A stretch of 64,000 nt of DNA from JACMLD01 sp047602295 (lineage in GTDB: Bacteria; Bacteroidota; Bacteroidia; Chitinophagales; Chitinophagaceae): contig JASGHP010000001.1 of NCBI GenBank assembly GCA_047602295.1, forward strand, positions 1 through 64,000, read 5' to 3'. Shown one piece after another: positions 1-9,986 of this stretch (its first letter is position 1; each line of letters opens with the position of its first letter). The position numbers were made by a program, and so were the translations under genes. The notes under the pieces were generated by a model. It had not been told where the DNA came from. It was given only the letters and a program-made list of their open reading frames with translations, and ran no database searches.

Positions 1-1
1 A

Positions 2-346
2 GAAAAATCTTTGCTGAAAATATTAAGGCAATGGAGCGATACATCTGAACTGGTTCCATTGGGTGACAGATGGATAAATGGTGTTATGCTGTTGCAACCA
101 GCAGATAAAACACAAAAACCAAAAGAAGTGCCTGTAGATGTATTCTTTCATAAAATAGTTATGCTGCGCGACAGGCTAAGAGTGATGGAGCAACAGATTA
201 ATGCGCATAAAGTATTAACTGATGAAGAAAAAGTAAACCTGCAACAATACATTACCCGCATTTATGGCTCGCTTACAACCTTCAATGTATTGTTTAAAAA
301 CAAAGAGCATTGGTTTGTAGGCGATAAGGGAAGTAAGGAAGATTGA
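2..346 (+). CDS. Conserved hypothetical protein, 3' part only
   Basis: The reading frame is already open at the first base of the window, so only the C-terminal ~114 residues are visible and the true start lies upstream. An internal TTG at position 11 is not a convincing start. The visible part has no signal peptide or membrane segment. It is rich in charged residues and looks helical in its second half (FFHKIVMLRDRLRVMEQQIN). I do not recognise the family and cannot assign a function. A strong bidirectional hairpin follows 75 bases downstream. Confidence 0.6.
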   Translation, partial: EKSLLKILRQWSDTSELVPLGDRWINGVMLLQPADKTQKPKEVPVDVFFHKIVMLRDRLRVMEQQINAHKVLTDEEKVNLQQYITRIYGSLTTFNVLFKNKEHWFVGDKGSKED

Positions 347-420
347 TTATGGTGAGTGGTGAGTGGCTAGTAGTGAGTGGGTGTAAAAACTTCAAAACTT
401 ATAAATTCTGAAACATGTAA

Positions 421-457
421 AATAAAGAAGCGTCGCTATAAACGACGCTTCTTTATT
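421..457. terminator. Bidirectional terminator between convergent genes
   Basis: A perfect 15-bp stem (421-435 with 443-457) encloses a 7-base loop, with GC-rich core and A/T-rich flanks on both sides. It lies between the convergent stop codons at 346 and 475, so it can serve both genes. Confidence 0.85.
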
Positions 458-474
458 TTATTTGAGCTAATTGA

Positions 475-3400
475 TTATTGCTTCACAAACCTTGTTTGTA
501 CTGTTTGCCCGTTCAATGTAATTTTTACAAGATATACAGCCGCAGCCCATTGTTGTATTGGTATGCTATGTTGCTGCGCTGCAGGTTGAGCATCATACAC
601 CAGTACACCATTGCTGTTATAGCATTGAATACGCTGCATTAGTTGGCTGCTTTGTATGGTTACGGTTTCATGTGCGGGGCTGGGCCATAAAACATAATTG
701 CCTGCCTGGCCTACAATAGCTGTTACTGTTTTACTATAACTAAAATGGCCATCATTGTCTTCTTGCCTTATGCGGTAATAATTTTTGCCTTGCAATGGCA
801 AATGATCCAAACTGCTGTATTGATTTTCATTGGAAGTTGAATTGGCAACAGCAGATAACGTTGCAATAGCCGCAAAGGAAAATCCATCTGCAGAACGCTC
901 TACCGTATAAGATTTTACATTAAGCTCATTGGTTGTTTTCCAGGATACCAACACATCTTTATTTTTTATTTGTGCCGATACACTCAACCAGGTTACCGGC
1001 AATACATTGTTGCCGCCGAAAGCATTCGCCAAAACAAAATCGCTAAAGCTGGTAAAGTTTACAGTAGAAGTTATAGTGCCTGTATCATTGGCAGTGCCTG
1101 TGCCACCAAGGTCTAACCAATTTGTACTTCCATCATCTTTCGCAATGCGCAGAGAAGGCGCATCAGATACGGCATCATCTGGCCCATAAGTTAATGTGGC
1201 TGTAGCAGTCGTTAAAGGTTGCGCACTTATCTGCGAAATTTTAAAATGCCGTTTGCTGCTTACCCTGTCAAGCGTTGGGGGTAAACTTCGGTTAACCGCC
1301 GCCGTATTAAACACTTCTGCCTGGTATATTGATAAACCTACGCTGCTATGATTAACAGACAAATTAACTGGCCTGTACACATCTTTACCTACCGGGAAAA
1401 ACAGGTTGGTCGCACCCGATACATTGGTGCTGTTTCTTACAGGTCCTTCCACAAAACTATTACCGCTGCCTCCGCTAATAACAGCAGCAGGTGTAATATT
1501 CAAAATAGCATTAGCACCCATCACCAGTTTGCCGTTTTGCAATTGCAGACTCTTATTGATATTTATTAATGTAGCGGGATTAGTGCCAGTAATAGCGATA
1601 TTGCCAGGTTGATTTATAATTAAAGTATCAATAGCAATATCATTGGAAAGGTTCATGGCAACAAGTGGGTTATTAATGTACACCGTACCAAAGCTGCCGC
1701 CCGCACTCAACAGTTGAGAAGCACCTCCACTTATATTTGTCCTTACCATATCGTTGCTATTAGCAGAAGCAGTGTTATCAAGATTACCATTCAACGCCAG
1801 TATGCCATTGCCATTAATGCTACCACCTGCACCAATCACCAATGCGCCATCCACTAACAAATCATTTCCCGGCCCGTCATTTACAGTAAATGGTGCTTGT
1901 ACATTTAAGGTAGCGCCATTCTGCACCCAAACCTGATCCAACTTCACGCCTGTATTGATACTAACGGTGTGGCCTGTTTGTATTATTATGCTATCGTCGT
2001 ACACCTGAGGAATAACACTTGCATTTACAAAAACGCCGCCTGATTTTACTTCCCAGGTTGCAACATCATTGGCATTACCCGATGTACGGCTGCGATAAAC
2101 ATTTGGCTGATAACAATCAATCACAGCCAGCCAGCCAGAGTCTGTTACAGCGCTATTACTATTAAACTGTACAGTAAGCGCACCATTTGAAGCCGTATAG
2201 GTTAAAGGCATTGCTGGCTTACCGCTTAATGTAGCAATTACGGGAGAAGAAACATTGGGGCCATCGAATATGGTTAGCACATCATTAGATGATTCTGTGC
2301 TGAAAGATTGGAAATTAATCCGGGGCATGGCACCTGCTGTGCTGGCGCTGATGGTGCGTGTGTAAATCTCGTTATTACCATAAGCTGTATCCATGCCACC
2401 GCTGTCTGTAAAATAAGTATTGCAGGCAGTTGCAGGATTATTGTTGTTCAATCGCAGTTCACAAGTCTTCACTATAAAAGGCAGTGAAGTACTATCGCAA
2501 GCTGCTCTATGCGCTTTTACTGTATAGCTGCCGCCTTTTGTGGCTACATAAAAACTATCAGTAGCTCCCGTAATAATAGTTCCGTTTCTATACCACTGGT
2601 AAGTATATGAATCATCTTTTGTAGCGCTTAACCTTACATTTTCTGCTACGCAGATACTATCTGCAGGTGCCACAATGCTAACGGGTGGCGGTGTGCTTAC
2701 CGTTACTGTTACATGACCACTGGCGGTATTGCCGCACATATCTGTCACATTGAGTGTATAAGTAGTAGTAGAAGTTGGCGTAGCAACAGGTACAGACACA
2801 CCAGGATCATTGAGTCCCGCAGCAGGTGACCAACTATATTGATAAACAGGCCCGGCAATACCAGTGGCATCAATTTGTGAAAGGCCGCCTAATGAACCGA
2901 TTACAGATGATATACCTGTAGTAGTATTAACCGTGCGCAGATCTCCTACATAGTTCTGGTAAAGAATAAGGCTTGTTAGGTACAATTTATCAGTAAGCGG
3001 ATCAAAGTCTGCATCCTGCGGAAAAACTATATTTGCCCCAACGGGGTTTGGCAACGCAGTAGCTGCTCCGGTTTGTTTATTGATGCTGTAAATATAATCA
3101 TTGTCTGAAAGCGCATACATATATCCGTTATTGCTTACTGCCACCCATTCTGTTAAACCCACCGGCACATTGGCAACAAGGCTAACTGCCGCAGTAAATG
3201 GATCAATCGTACACAATGCACTACCCGAAGCATTAGAAGCTAATGCATACAGGTTTTTGGTGGACGGATCCCAGGCTAGTCCGCTCCAGGCATAGCCAGC
3301 GGGTGCATTAGCAATGCCTATCAATTGTGTTGAACCTGTTGCGGTATCCACTTTCATAAACATATTGCTGCTATCGGTAATTGCATAATACCCATACGGC

Positions 3401-5538
3401 GTAAAATCTCCACCACTAAAGAAATCCCCTTTGTTATATGCCGCTATGTCCATTACATCTTTTGCAATGGTATCTTGCTGCAAAGGGTTATCTACACTGA
3501 ATTTCACAAAACTGTTACTTTGCCAATCCATACCATAAATGCGTTTGTCAGATAACCACGGTGCGCCGTTAGCAGCAACGGGATTGCCTCCAAGCTTTAC
3601 AAATTGTCCAATGCAGATAGTTGTATCTGCACCCACATTTACTGTAAGCGCAGGTGTATTGGAAGGCACACTTATTACTATCGGTGCCGATGTTGCTACA
3701 CAACCATTGCTGTTGGTTGCAATCACATCATAACTGCCTGCGTCTGTAACTGTAATGGAAGTAGCGGTACTAAAATTTACACCGTCTTTGCGCCATTGAT
3801 AGCTGGTGCCTGCAATAGGATTAGTAACAACAATGCCTGAACTACCACCCGCACAAAAACGTGTGGGTCCTGTAGCGGCTATCTGCACATTGCAATACAC
3901 ACCCGTTTGCGCCACCTGAACGGCAGCATAAGCATTTATCAGTCCATGACCGGTTTCGTTGTTCCAGGTTCCATTAGGCTGACCTGTAACCATGCTATAG
4001 CTATAGGCAGGCAGCTTATAGCAAGTACTTTCCAAGATATTTCGTACCTGGCTAACCGTTAGTGCATTATTAGCACCTAAGATTAATGCAACTACACCCG
4101 CTGTATTTGGCGTAGCAGAAGAAGTACCATTGAATCGTAAAAAATAATCGCCTGCTGTACCAGCAGCTGTATTATATCCAGCAGAACCACTTAAATCTGT
4201 ACTTGCCTGCTTTACGCAAGGCGCTACCACATCCAATCCAATACCAAAACTCGCGCCCCAGCTTTCGCCATCGCACACAGCGGAGGCAGGGGATTTGCGC
4301 ATACCACACATGTTTACACCACCAACGCTTATTACATTTTCATTGGAAGCCGGATAAGAAAGCGCTGAATTGTTATTGCCACTCGCAAATAATACCACGC
4401 TGCCTTTTCCACCACGCCCCATAGTAACAGCACGATTGATCGCATCGTCTATTACACTGCTGGGGCTGCCGCCGCCCCATGAGTTACTAATAACATCTGC
4501 TCCATGCATCCATGCATAATCAAAACCAGCAGCAATATTTATTTCCGAAGTAAAGGCACCATTGGCTGCGGCCAGATTAATTGGAATAAGTTTACAATCC
4601 GGTGCCACACCTGCAACACCTATATTGTTGTTGGCAACTGCTGCTATTAAACCCGCGCAATTAGTACCGTGTGCACGTGCAGGCCCTAATGGTTTACCAT
4701 CTCCCGGATTGGATGTTCCTGAAATACAATCAAAACCCTGCAACAGATTTGCCATTAAATCTGCATGGTTTACATCAACCCCCTCGTCTATTACAGCTAC
4801 CGTAATGCCTGAGCCGGTGCTGATACCCCAAGCCTGCTGCACTTTCATGTCTATACCAGGCGTGCCATTGTATTGAAGTGAAGAACCAGTATTGAGATGT
4901 CCCCACTGATAATCATACAATGGATCATTTGGATTTGTAAAGAGACCATCCAGCAATGTAAAATCCGGTTCTGCATATTGAAACAAACCCGATTCAAACA
5001 AACGGTTAGCAACTGCCATAGCATCATATCCATTGGCGGCACCCGCATTCACCACGTAAATATCATTGGCAAAAGCATATTTCTTTATTATACTGCTGTT
5101 GTTCTGTGCAAGTATGTTTGCAAATGCAGTTTGCGTAGTTCCAGGCTTGAGCTTCACCACCAGTTCATCGCCATATACCATATCTTTTCCGTAGGCACTG
5201 GTAAATGCAGCATGCACATAATCTACATATCCTTGTTTGCGAAGGCTGGCTACAAGATCTCTTAACCTGTTGCCATTCATACCGTGTGCAAACCTGGCTG
5301 CAACCATGCGTTGGTTGCCAACGGTTTTTAATGAAGTATCTGCAAGGCGTAAGAGTGATGTTAATTGTCCACGACGTTTATCAAAGTTTTCACCAGTAGC
5401 CAGGCGCATGACCAGTCTTTCATTGTTTACAGCAAAAGATTGTTTTTTCCCTTTGTAGTAATAAGAAACTTTATCAGTTGTTTGCGCCTGCAAAATGTAG
5501 CAGCCAAATAAGAAGAGCAGTACAAGCAGTCTTTTCAT
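475..5538 (-). CDS. Secreted S8 (subtilisin-like) protease with Ig-like, CUB-like and T9SS sorting domains
   Basis: This is a 1687-residue exported serine protease. A signal peptide (about residues 1-19, ending LQAQ) is followed by a propeptide-like region. The S8 catalytic domain runs from about 240 to 540 with the triad visible: Asp251 (VAVIDEGVD), His290 (AHGTNCAG), Asn388 as likely oxyanion residue (FASGNNN) and Ser473 (GTSSATPNTAG). Further on are Ig-like segments (about 560-640 and again near 1000), a propeller-like stretch of YAL/YSI repeats (about 680-900) and a CUB-like segment. The last ~75 residues match a type A T9SS sorting domain (start YVLWPSPAHETV, end TRFVKQ), so it should cross the outer membrane through T9SS and be anchored or released. 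It probably degrades extracellular protein. No partner gene is adjacent, and the 316-base gap to the divergent S9 peptidase should hold its promoter. Confidence 0.92.
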   Translation of the reverse strand: MKRLLVLLFLFGCYILQAQTTDKVSYYYKGKKQSFAVNNERLVMRLATGENFDKRRGQLTSLLRLADTSLKTVGNQRMVAARFAHGMNGNRLRDLVASLRKQGYVDYVHAAFTSAYGKDMVYGDELVVKLKPGTTQTAFANILAQNNSSIIKKYAFANDIYVVNAGAANGYDAMAVANRLFESGLFQYAEPDFTLLDGLFTNPNDPLYDYQWGHLNTGSSLQYNGTPGIDMKVQQAWGISTGSGITVAVIDEGVDVNHADLMANLLQGFDCISGTSNPGDGKPLGPARAHGTNCAGLIAAVANNNIGVAGVAPDCKLIPINLAAANGAFTSEINIAAGFDYAWMHGADVISNSWGGGSPSSVIDDAINRAVTMGRGGKGSVVLFASGNNNSALSYPASNENVISVGGVNMCGMRKSPASAVCDGESWGASFGIGLDVVAPCVKQASTDLSGSAGYNTAAGTAGDYFLRFNGTSSATPNTAGVVALILGANNALTVSQVRNILESTCYKLPAYSYSMVTGQPNGTWNNETGHGLINAYAAVQVAQTGVYCNVQIAATGPTRFCAGGSSGIVVTNPIAGTSYQWRKDGVNFSTATSITVTDAGSYDVIATNSNGCVATSAPIVISVPSNTPALTVNVGADTTICIGQFVKLGGNPVAANGAPWLSDKRIYGMDWQSNSFVKFSVDNPLQQDTIAKDVMDIAAYNKGDFFSGGDFTPYGYYAITDSSNMFMKVDTATGSTQLIGIANAPAGYAWSGLAWDPSTKNLYALASNASGSALCTIDPFTAAVSLVANVPVGLTEWVAVSNNGYMYALSDNDYIYSINKQTGAATALPNPVGANIVFPQDADFDPLTDKLYLTSLILYQNYVGDLRTVNTTTGISSVIGSLGGLSQIDATGIAGPVYQYSWSPAAGLNDPGVSVPVATPTSTTTYTLNVTDMCGNTASGHVTVTVSTPPPVSIVAPADSICVAENVRLSATKDDSYTYQWYRNGTIITGATDSFYVATKGGSYTVKAHRAACDSTSLPFIVKTCELRLNNNNPATACNTYFTDSGGMDTAYGNNEIYTRTISASTAGAMPRINFQSFSTESSNDVLTIFDGPNVSSPVIATLSGKPAMPLTYTASNGALTVQFNSNSAVTDSGWLAVIDCYQPNVYRSRTSGNANDVATWEVKSGGVFVNASVIPQVYDDSIIIQTGHTVSINTGVKLDQVWVQNGATLNVQAPFTVNDGPGNDLLVDGALVIGAGGSINGNGILALNGNLDNTASANSNDMVRTNISGGASQLLSAGGSFGTVYINNPLVAMNLSNDIAIDTLIINQPGNIAITGTNPATLININKSLQLQNGKLVMGANAILNITPAAVISGGSGNSFVEGPVRNSTNVSGATNLFFPVGKDVYRPVNLSVNHSSVGLSIYQAEVFNTAAVNRSLPPTLDRVSSKRHFKISQISAQPLTTATATLTYGPDDAVSDAPSLRIAKDDGSTNWLDLGGTGTANDTGTITSTVNFTSFSDFVLANAFGGNNVLPVTWLSVSAQIKNKDVLVSWKTTNELNVKSYTVERSADGFSFAAIATLSAVANSTSNENQYSSLDHLPLQGKNYYRIRQEDNDGHFSYSKTVTAIVGQAGNYVLWPSPAHETVTIQSSQLMQRIQCYNSNGVLVYDAQPAAQQHSIPIQQWAAAVYLVKITLNGQTVQTRFVKQ

Positions 5539-5854
5539 AAAATAATTAGATGGGCTTACATTGGTATACAGCCAAACTATTTAACGAAAATAGCGGTGTT
5601 TTAGGTATGTTTTGTATGCCCCTTAATTGTTATTCCCGATAATTTTATTTATTTCAAACAGTATTAACCCATTTGTCTGATTATAAACCTAAATAAAAAC
5701 CCCTAAGCTATTGGTCAGCCTGTCCAAAAAAATCTTACATTAAAGGCTGATAATAAACTTCAAGTGCAACGCCACACTTAACCAAATCCTGTAAAAACAA
5801 ATTCTGCATTGCTTCCAATAACAACATTTTAGGTTTACCCAAACATTCAGCATC
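5539..5854. other. 316-bp divergent intergenic region
   Basis: AT-rich spacer between the divergent S8 protease and S9 peptidase genes. It must contain both promoters, but I find no clean TTTG / TAnnTTTG pair on either strand, no RNA gene and no clear palindrome. Confidence 0.5.
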
Positions 5855-7951
5855 ATGAGAAAATTTTTGCTTTTGCTATTGCTGCCATTACAATCATTGG
5901 CACAGAACAACGGCTTTGCAGCATTCAAAGATTACCCGTTTACTACCGAGTTATGCGCTTCATCAAAAGGTTCGAAAATTGCGTGGGCTTTAGAAGAGCA
6001 GGGCAAAAGAAATATTTATGTTGCAGAAGGACCTGCCTTTACGCCACGGCAGCTTACGCATTTTACAAAAGATGATGGACAGGAAATTTCCAGTCTTGGC
6101 ATTTCCGCAGATGGCAAATGGGTGGTGTTTGTGCGTGGTGGTGATCATGGCGCTAACTGGGATACGGGTTTACCTATTAATCCGCTGGCAGACGCTACTC
6201 CTTTTAAAGTGCAGGTTGCCTGCATTCCGTTCAACGGCGGAGAGGTAAAATATCTTTCTGAAGGCGATTATCCTGTAGTATCAACAAACAATACCATTGC
6301 ATTTATCAAAAGCGGGCAAGTGTGGACAGTAAACCCTGATAGCATTGCCGCTGCTAAAAACTTGTTTACCACCCGCGGAACTGTAGATGATCTGCAATGG
6401 TCGCCAGATGGCAATAGTCTTTTGTTTGCGGTACATCGCCCCGGCCATTCTTTTATTGGTATACAAAGCAAAGGAGACTCTGCTACAAAATGGATAGCAC
6501 CCTCTTTTAGCAGGGATGATTCACCACAATGGTCGCCAGATGGCAATAAAATTGTTTTTATAAGAAGGCCTGTTACAGGCGGCACACCAGATTCTATGCT
6601 GGTGCGCAAGCCAAACGTATGGAGCATTTACGTAGCAAATATTTCAGATGGAAATACACATCTTTTATGGAAATCATCCAACTCTTTGCGTGGCTCTTTA
6701 CCAACAACAGATGGTGGTACTAATCTTCACTGGGCTGCCAATAACAGCATTATTTTTCTTTCTTACCAGGATGGATGGCCGCATTTATACAGCATAAATG
6801 CAGATGGTGGCAAACCCCTTTTACTTACACCAGGCAATTTTATGTGCGAGCATATTAAACTATCTGCTGATAAAAAAACCCTGGTATTTAGTGCTAACAC
6901 AGGGAATGATAAACTTGATATAGATCGTCGCCACGCAGTTAAAGTAAGTGTAGATAAAGCGGATATGCAGGTAATAACACCCGGCAGCGGACTGGAATGG
7001 ACGCCTGTAATTACCGGAGATGGCAACACAACCGCTTTCATTAGTGCCACGGCACAACGACCTCCTTTGCCAACTATCCTTCAACCAAACAATGATAAGC
7101 CAACGGTATTGTGTACCGACAAAATACCAGCAAGCTTTCCCCAAAACCAATTGGTTACACCCAAGCAGGTTATTTTTAAATCTTCTGATGGGTTGACAAT
7201 TCATGCGCAACTCTTTGAACCCGTTGGTGGACCTGTAAAAACACCTGCCATTGTTTATATACATGGCGGGCCACCCCGGCAAATGTTACTGGGTTGGCAT
7301 TATTCAGATTATTACGCAAATGCCTATGCCTCCAACCAATACCTCGCAAGCCAGGGTTTTGTAGTGCTTTCTGTTAACTACAGATTGGGCATTGGCTATG
7401 GCTACGAGTTTCATCAGCCACCACATGCTGGCGCATGGGGTGCAGCAGAGTATCTTGATATTAAAGCTGCAGGTGAATGGTTGCACCAACAAAGTTTTGT
7501 AGATCCAACAAAGATTGGGTTATATGGCGGTTCTTATGGAGGCTATCTCACAGCAATGGGACTAGCAAAAGATTCAAAACTTTTTGCAGCAGGTGTAGAC
7601 ATACATGGCGTGCACGATTGGGTAAGCCGTTCTTCCATGCTTACAGCGTTTGATGATAGCTATGAAAAAGCACCAGACTTTTCACTGGCTGTAAAAACAG
7701 CATGGCTGTCTTCTCCTGTTTCTGCTATCAGCACCTGGAAATCGCCGGTATTGATCATTCATGGAGATGATGACCGGAACGTTGCATTCAACCAAAGTGT
7801 AGATTTAATCAGCAGGCTGGAGAAAAAAGGTATTGAATACGAAAGCCTGGTAATACCCGATGATACACATCATTGGATGAATCATAAAAATGCCGTGACA
7901 GTTTATGGAGCCGTGGCAAATTATTTTCTGAAAAAATTTAAAGGGCAATAA
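5855..7951 (+). CDS. S9 family prolyl oligopeptidase-type serine peptidase
   Basis: A 698-residue exported peptidase of the DPP4/acylaminoacyl-peptidase group. A signal peptide (MRKFLLLLLLPLQSLAQ) is followed by an N-terminal beta-propeller with PD40/TolB-like repeats (WSPDGN occurs twice, near residues 190 and 225). The C-terminal alpha/beta-hydrolase domain (about 430-698) has nucleophile Ser560 in GGSYGGY, Asp in HGDDDRN (about 638-640) and His672 in DDTHHW. Family members remove dipeptides or acyl-amino acids from short peptides, here most likely in the periplasm. It is transcribed divergently from the secreted S8 protease, which would fit extracellular cleavage followed by periplasmic peptide trimming. 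That link is inference from position only. Confidence 0.93.
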   Translation: MRKFLLLLLLPLQSLAQNNGFAAFKDYPFTTELCASSKGSKIAWALEEQGKRNIYVAEGPAFTPRQLTHFTKDDGQEISSLGISADGKWVVFVRGGDHGANWDTGLPINPLADATPFKVQVACIPFNGGEVKYLSEGDYPVVSTNNTIAFIKSGQVWTVNPDSIAAAKNLFTTRGTVDDLQWSPDGNSLLFAVHRPGHSFIGIQSKGDSATKWIAPSFSRDDSPQWSPDGNKIVFIRRPVTGGTPDSMLVRKPNVWSIYVANISDGNTHLLWKSSNSLRGSLPTTDGGTNLHWAANNSIIFLSYQDGWPHLYSINADGGKPLLLTPGNFMCEHIKLSADKKTLVFSANTGNDKLDIDRRHAVKVSVDKADMQVITPGSGLEWTPVITGDGNTTAFISATAQRPPLPTILQPNNDKPTVLCTDKIPASFPQNQLVTPKQVIFKSSDGLTIHAQLFEPVGGPVKTPAIVYIHGGPPRQMLLGWHYSDYYANAYASNQYLASQGFVVLSVNYRLGIGYGYEFHQPPHAGAWGAAEYLDIKAAGEWLHQQSFVDPTKIGLYGGSYGGYLTAMGLAKDSKLFAAGVDIHGVHDWVSRSSMLTAFDDSYEKAPDFSLAVKTAWLSSPVSAISTWKSPVLIIHGDDDRNVAFNQSVDLISRLEKKGIEYESLVIPDDTHHWMNHKNAVTVYGAVANYFLKKFKGQ

Positions 7952-8078
7952 CCTGGTGAGGCATTAAGATCATATAGAACCAGCAATAGAAACAAAGCTG
8001 ATTGCTTCTATTAACTAGGTTTGTGCTGTCGTAAGCAAATATGCTTGTGGCTTGCGGCTAAAAGATAATAACTTCTTC

Positions 8079-9986
8079 CTACTGATTTTTCGGCACTGTT
8101 TGTTTAGTACGGCTTTCAAATAAATTGTAGCGAATAAAAAACAGCATCGACTGATTGCGGAATACCGTTGGCGCTAATGAAGGTGCTGCTGCTGAATTAA
8201 TCGCATTTTTGAAAGACTGGTTGTAACGCAGCCCAACAGAGAAACGATTGAAATAATATTCTGCACCCAATTGCCAGCGCCATTCGTTAGGTGCTATTTT
8301 GGCGGCGATAGAATCATCTTTAAATTTCAATACTTCTGTGTATGTATTGTTGGGATGATCAACACCCAAAGTAGTAACGTATTCTTTGCTTTCTATTGAG
8401 GCCAATCCACTTTGGAAAGAAGAAAACTGTATACCTGCAGAAAAATACAAATTGCTAACAGGGCTGTAATGCAAACTAAACGGCCAGTTGAAATAATACA
8501 TCTTCTGGATAAAGATGGATTTTTGTTCGCTCATACCAGATTGCCCTGTTACATCATTGCTTTGGCGAAATGCCAGCAATTGCGGCGTAAACTGTGGCGA
8601 AACAAAATTGAGCTCTGTTTGGAAATAAACGTAATTGTTTAAATGAAACTGCAAATACGGAGACGGTATATAATCTGTAAGCGTTCCGGATTTTGCATTC
8701 ATATTGTAATTGAACCGGCTTTGAGAACTTAAAGGAATATTACCGTTTACAGCAAGACCAGCAGCCCACCAGGGTTCTGCATCCAACCGCATGCTGAATG
8801 GTTTAAACAGGTTGCTCAGGTTAAGGTGCAAAGACTTTTTATCTTTTTTATCCAGCAATGCAATTTCATTGTCTCGCTTTGCTTTGGCTATCGCTTTTTT
8901 AGTGGCTACGTTCAGTTCTATTTTACTATTGGAAGCTATGCTATCAGTTGCAAGTGCATCTGTATTGTAAGACGGCGTTGGTTCAGGTTGTTTTAATTCA
9001 GTCAGCCTTTCAAACCATGATTTTTGTTTGTCGTTAACTGTAGGTTGTGCTGCTATATAGTCTATAGCATTGTTTGTTGCTGTTCCTCCATCAGTATCGC
9101 CACTTACACTATTATTGTTATTGCCTGTCAAATGGTTTTTGTTATGAAGATTCTTTTTGCCAGATGCATTTTTCAATTGCTGTGAACGGCTGGTTCCTGC
9201 TGCAATTGTTTCATCTATTGTGCTATTCTCATGTGTGATATCACTAGATTCATTTGCTGCAGCATTTAGCTGATGATGATTGTTATGGCGAAGGCTTTTT
9301 GCAGAAAGATTTTTTGTATCATCCGAGTGATTGCCTGTTGCTAAGTTACTTGCTAGCAAGGGTTGACTATTATGCTTCTGCAATGCATTGGTAGTATTGT
9401 TTGCAACTGCATCGGTGTTCTTAGCCGGTTTAGATTCTTTTGCAGGAGCATTGCTGCTAGTAATATCTTCAGAAGAAGGGTTGATTTTTTCTTTAGCAGG
9501 TGCAGGTATTTTGCCGGCACTATTTTCTTTAACAGTGGTACCGCTGGTAGCATTGCTGTTTGAAGCAGTGTTTGCTGTAGCGAGATTAGTTGCAGTATTA
9601 TTTTTTGCAACTGCATTATTGTTATTATCTGTTGATGTAAGTGTAGTATTATTCTCTATAGACGTAGTTTGTGTTTTATTATTTTTTTCTTCTTTGCTTG
9701 TTTTGCTCGCATTAACCGGCGCTGCCTCTGTAGTTTTCTCTACGGCCAGTTGATTAGTTTGGTTTTTTTGATCAAGAAAAAGCCAGGCGCTGGTAATAAG
9801 CACAATGGCAAGCATGCCAATGCGCCACCATCCATTATTGCCAGGCGGACGTTTGCCACCGGCGCCTTTGTTATCTTCTTCATCCAACAAGCGCTTCATT
9901 TGCTGCCAGGATGCATTGGCATCCGGGGGGCGAAGCTGCCGCAGTTTGTCGGCAATAACTTGTTCATAAGGTTGTCTCAGGTTCAT
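8079..9986 (-). CDS. Putative trans-envelope anti-sigma-like protein: N-in membrane anchor, Asn-rich linker, C-terminal barrel
   Basis: A 635-residue protein coupled to the ECF sigma gene: its ATG overlaps the sigma stop as ATGA (9983-9986). Residues 1-52 are hydrophilic with a PPDANASWQQMKRLLDEE segment typical of short cytoplasmic domains beside Bacteroidota ECF sigma factors. One transmembrane helix follows (about 53-71), preceded by Arg/Lys, so the N-terminus should be cytoplasmic. About 300 residues of low-complexity Asn/Thr/Ala/Lys sequence come next. The last ~225 residues alternate polar and aromatic residues like an outer-membrane beta-barrel (PWWAAGLAVNG, FYIRYN-type ends). There is no classical zinc anti-sigma motif. 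The simplest reading is a membrane partner of the sigma factor that may sense the outer membrane; this function is inferred from coupling and topology, not shown. Confidence 0.7.
   Translation of the reverse strand: MNLRQPYEQVIADKLRQLRPPDANASWQQMKRLLDEEDNKGAGGKRPPGNNGWWRIGMLAIVLITSAWLFLDQKNQTNQLAVEKTTEAAPVNASKTSKEEKNNKTQTTSIENNTTLTSTDNNNNAVAKNNTATNLATANTASNSNATSGTTVKENSAGKIPAPAKEKINPSSEDITSSNAPAKESKPAKNTDAVANNTTNALQKHNSQPLLASNLATGNHSDDTKNLSAKSLRHNNHHQLNAAANESSDITHENSTIDETIAAGTSRSQQLKNASGKKNLHNKNHLTGNNNNSVSGDTDGGTATNNAIDYIAAQPTVNDKQKSWFERLTELKQPEPTPSYNTDALATDSIASNSKIELNVATKKAIAKAKRDNEIALLDKKDKKSLHLNLSNLFKPFSMRLDAEPWWAAGLAVNGNIPLSSQSRFNYNMNAKSGTLTDYIPSPYLQFHLNNYVYFQTELNFVSPQFTPQLLAFRQSNDVTGQSGMSEQKSIFIQKMYYFNWPFSLHYSPVSNLYFSAGIQFSSFQSGLASIESKEYVTTLGVDHPNNTYTEVLKFKDDSIAAKIAPNEWRWQLGAEYYFNRFSVGLRYNQSFKNAINSAAAPSLAPTVFRNQSMLFFIRYNLFESRTKQTVPKNQ

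Noticed and set aside
9388..9753. A 121-residue hydrophobic plus-strand frame opposite the Asn-rich linker
   Set aside because: Antisense of low-complexity codons. The minus-strand frame is coupled to the sigma factor and has clear domain structure.
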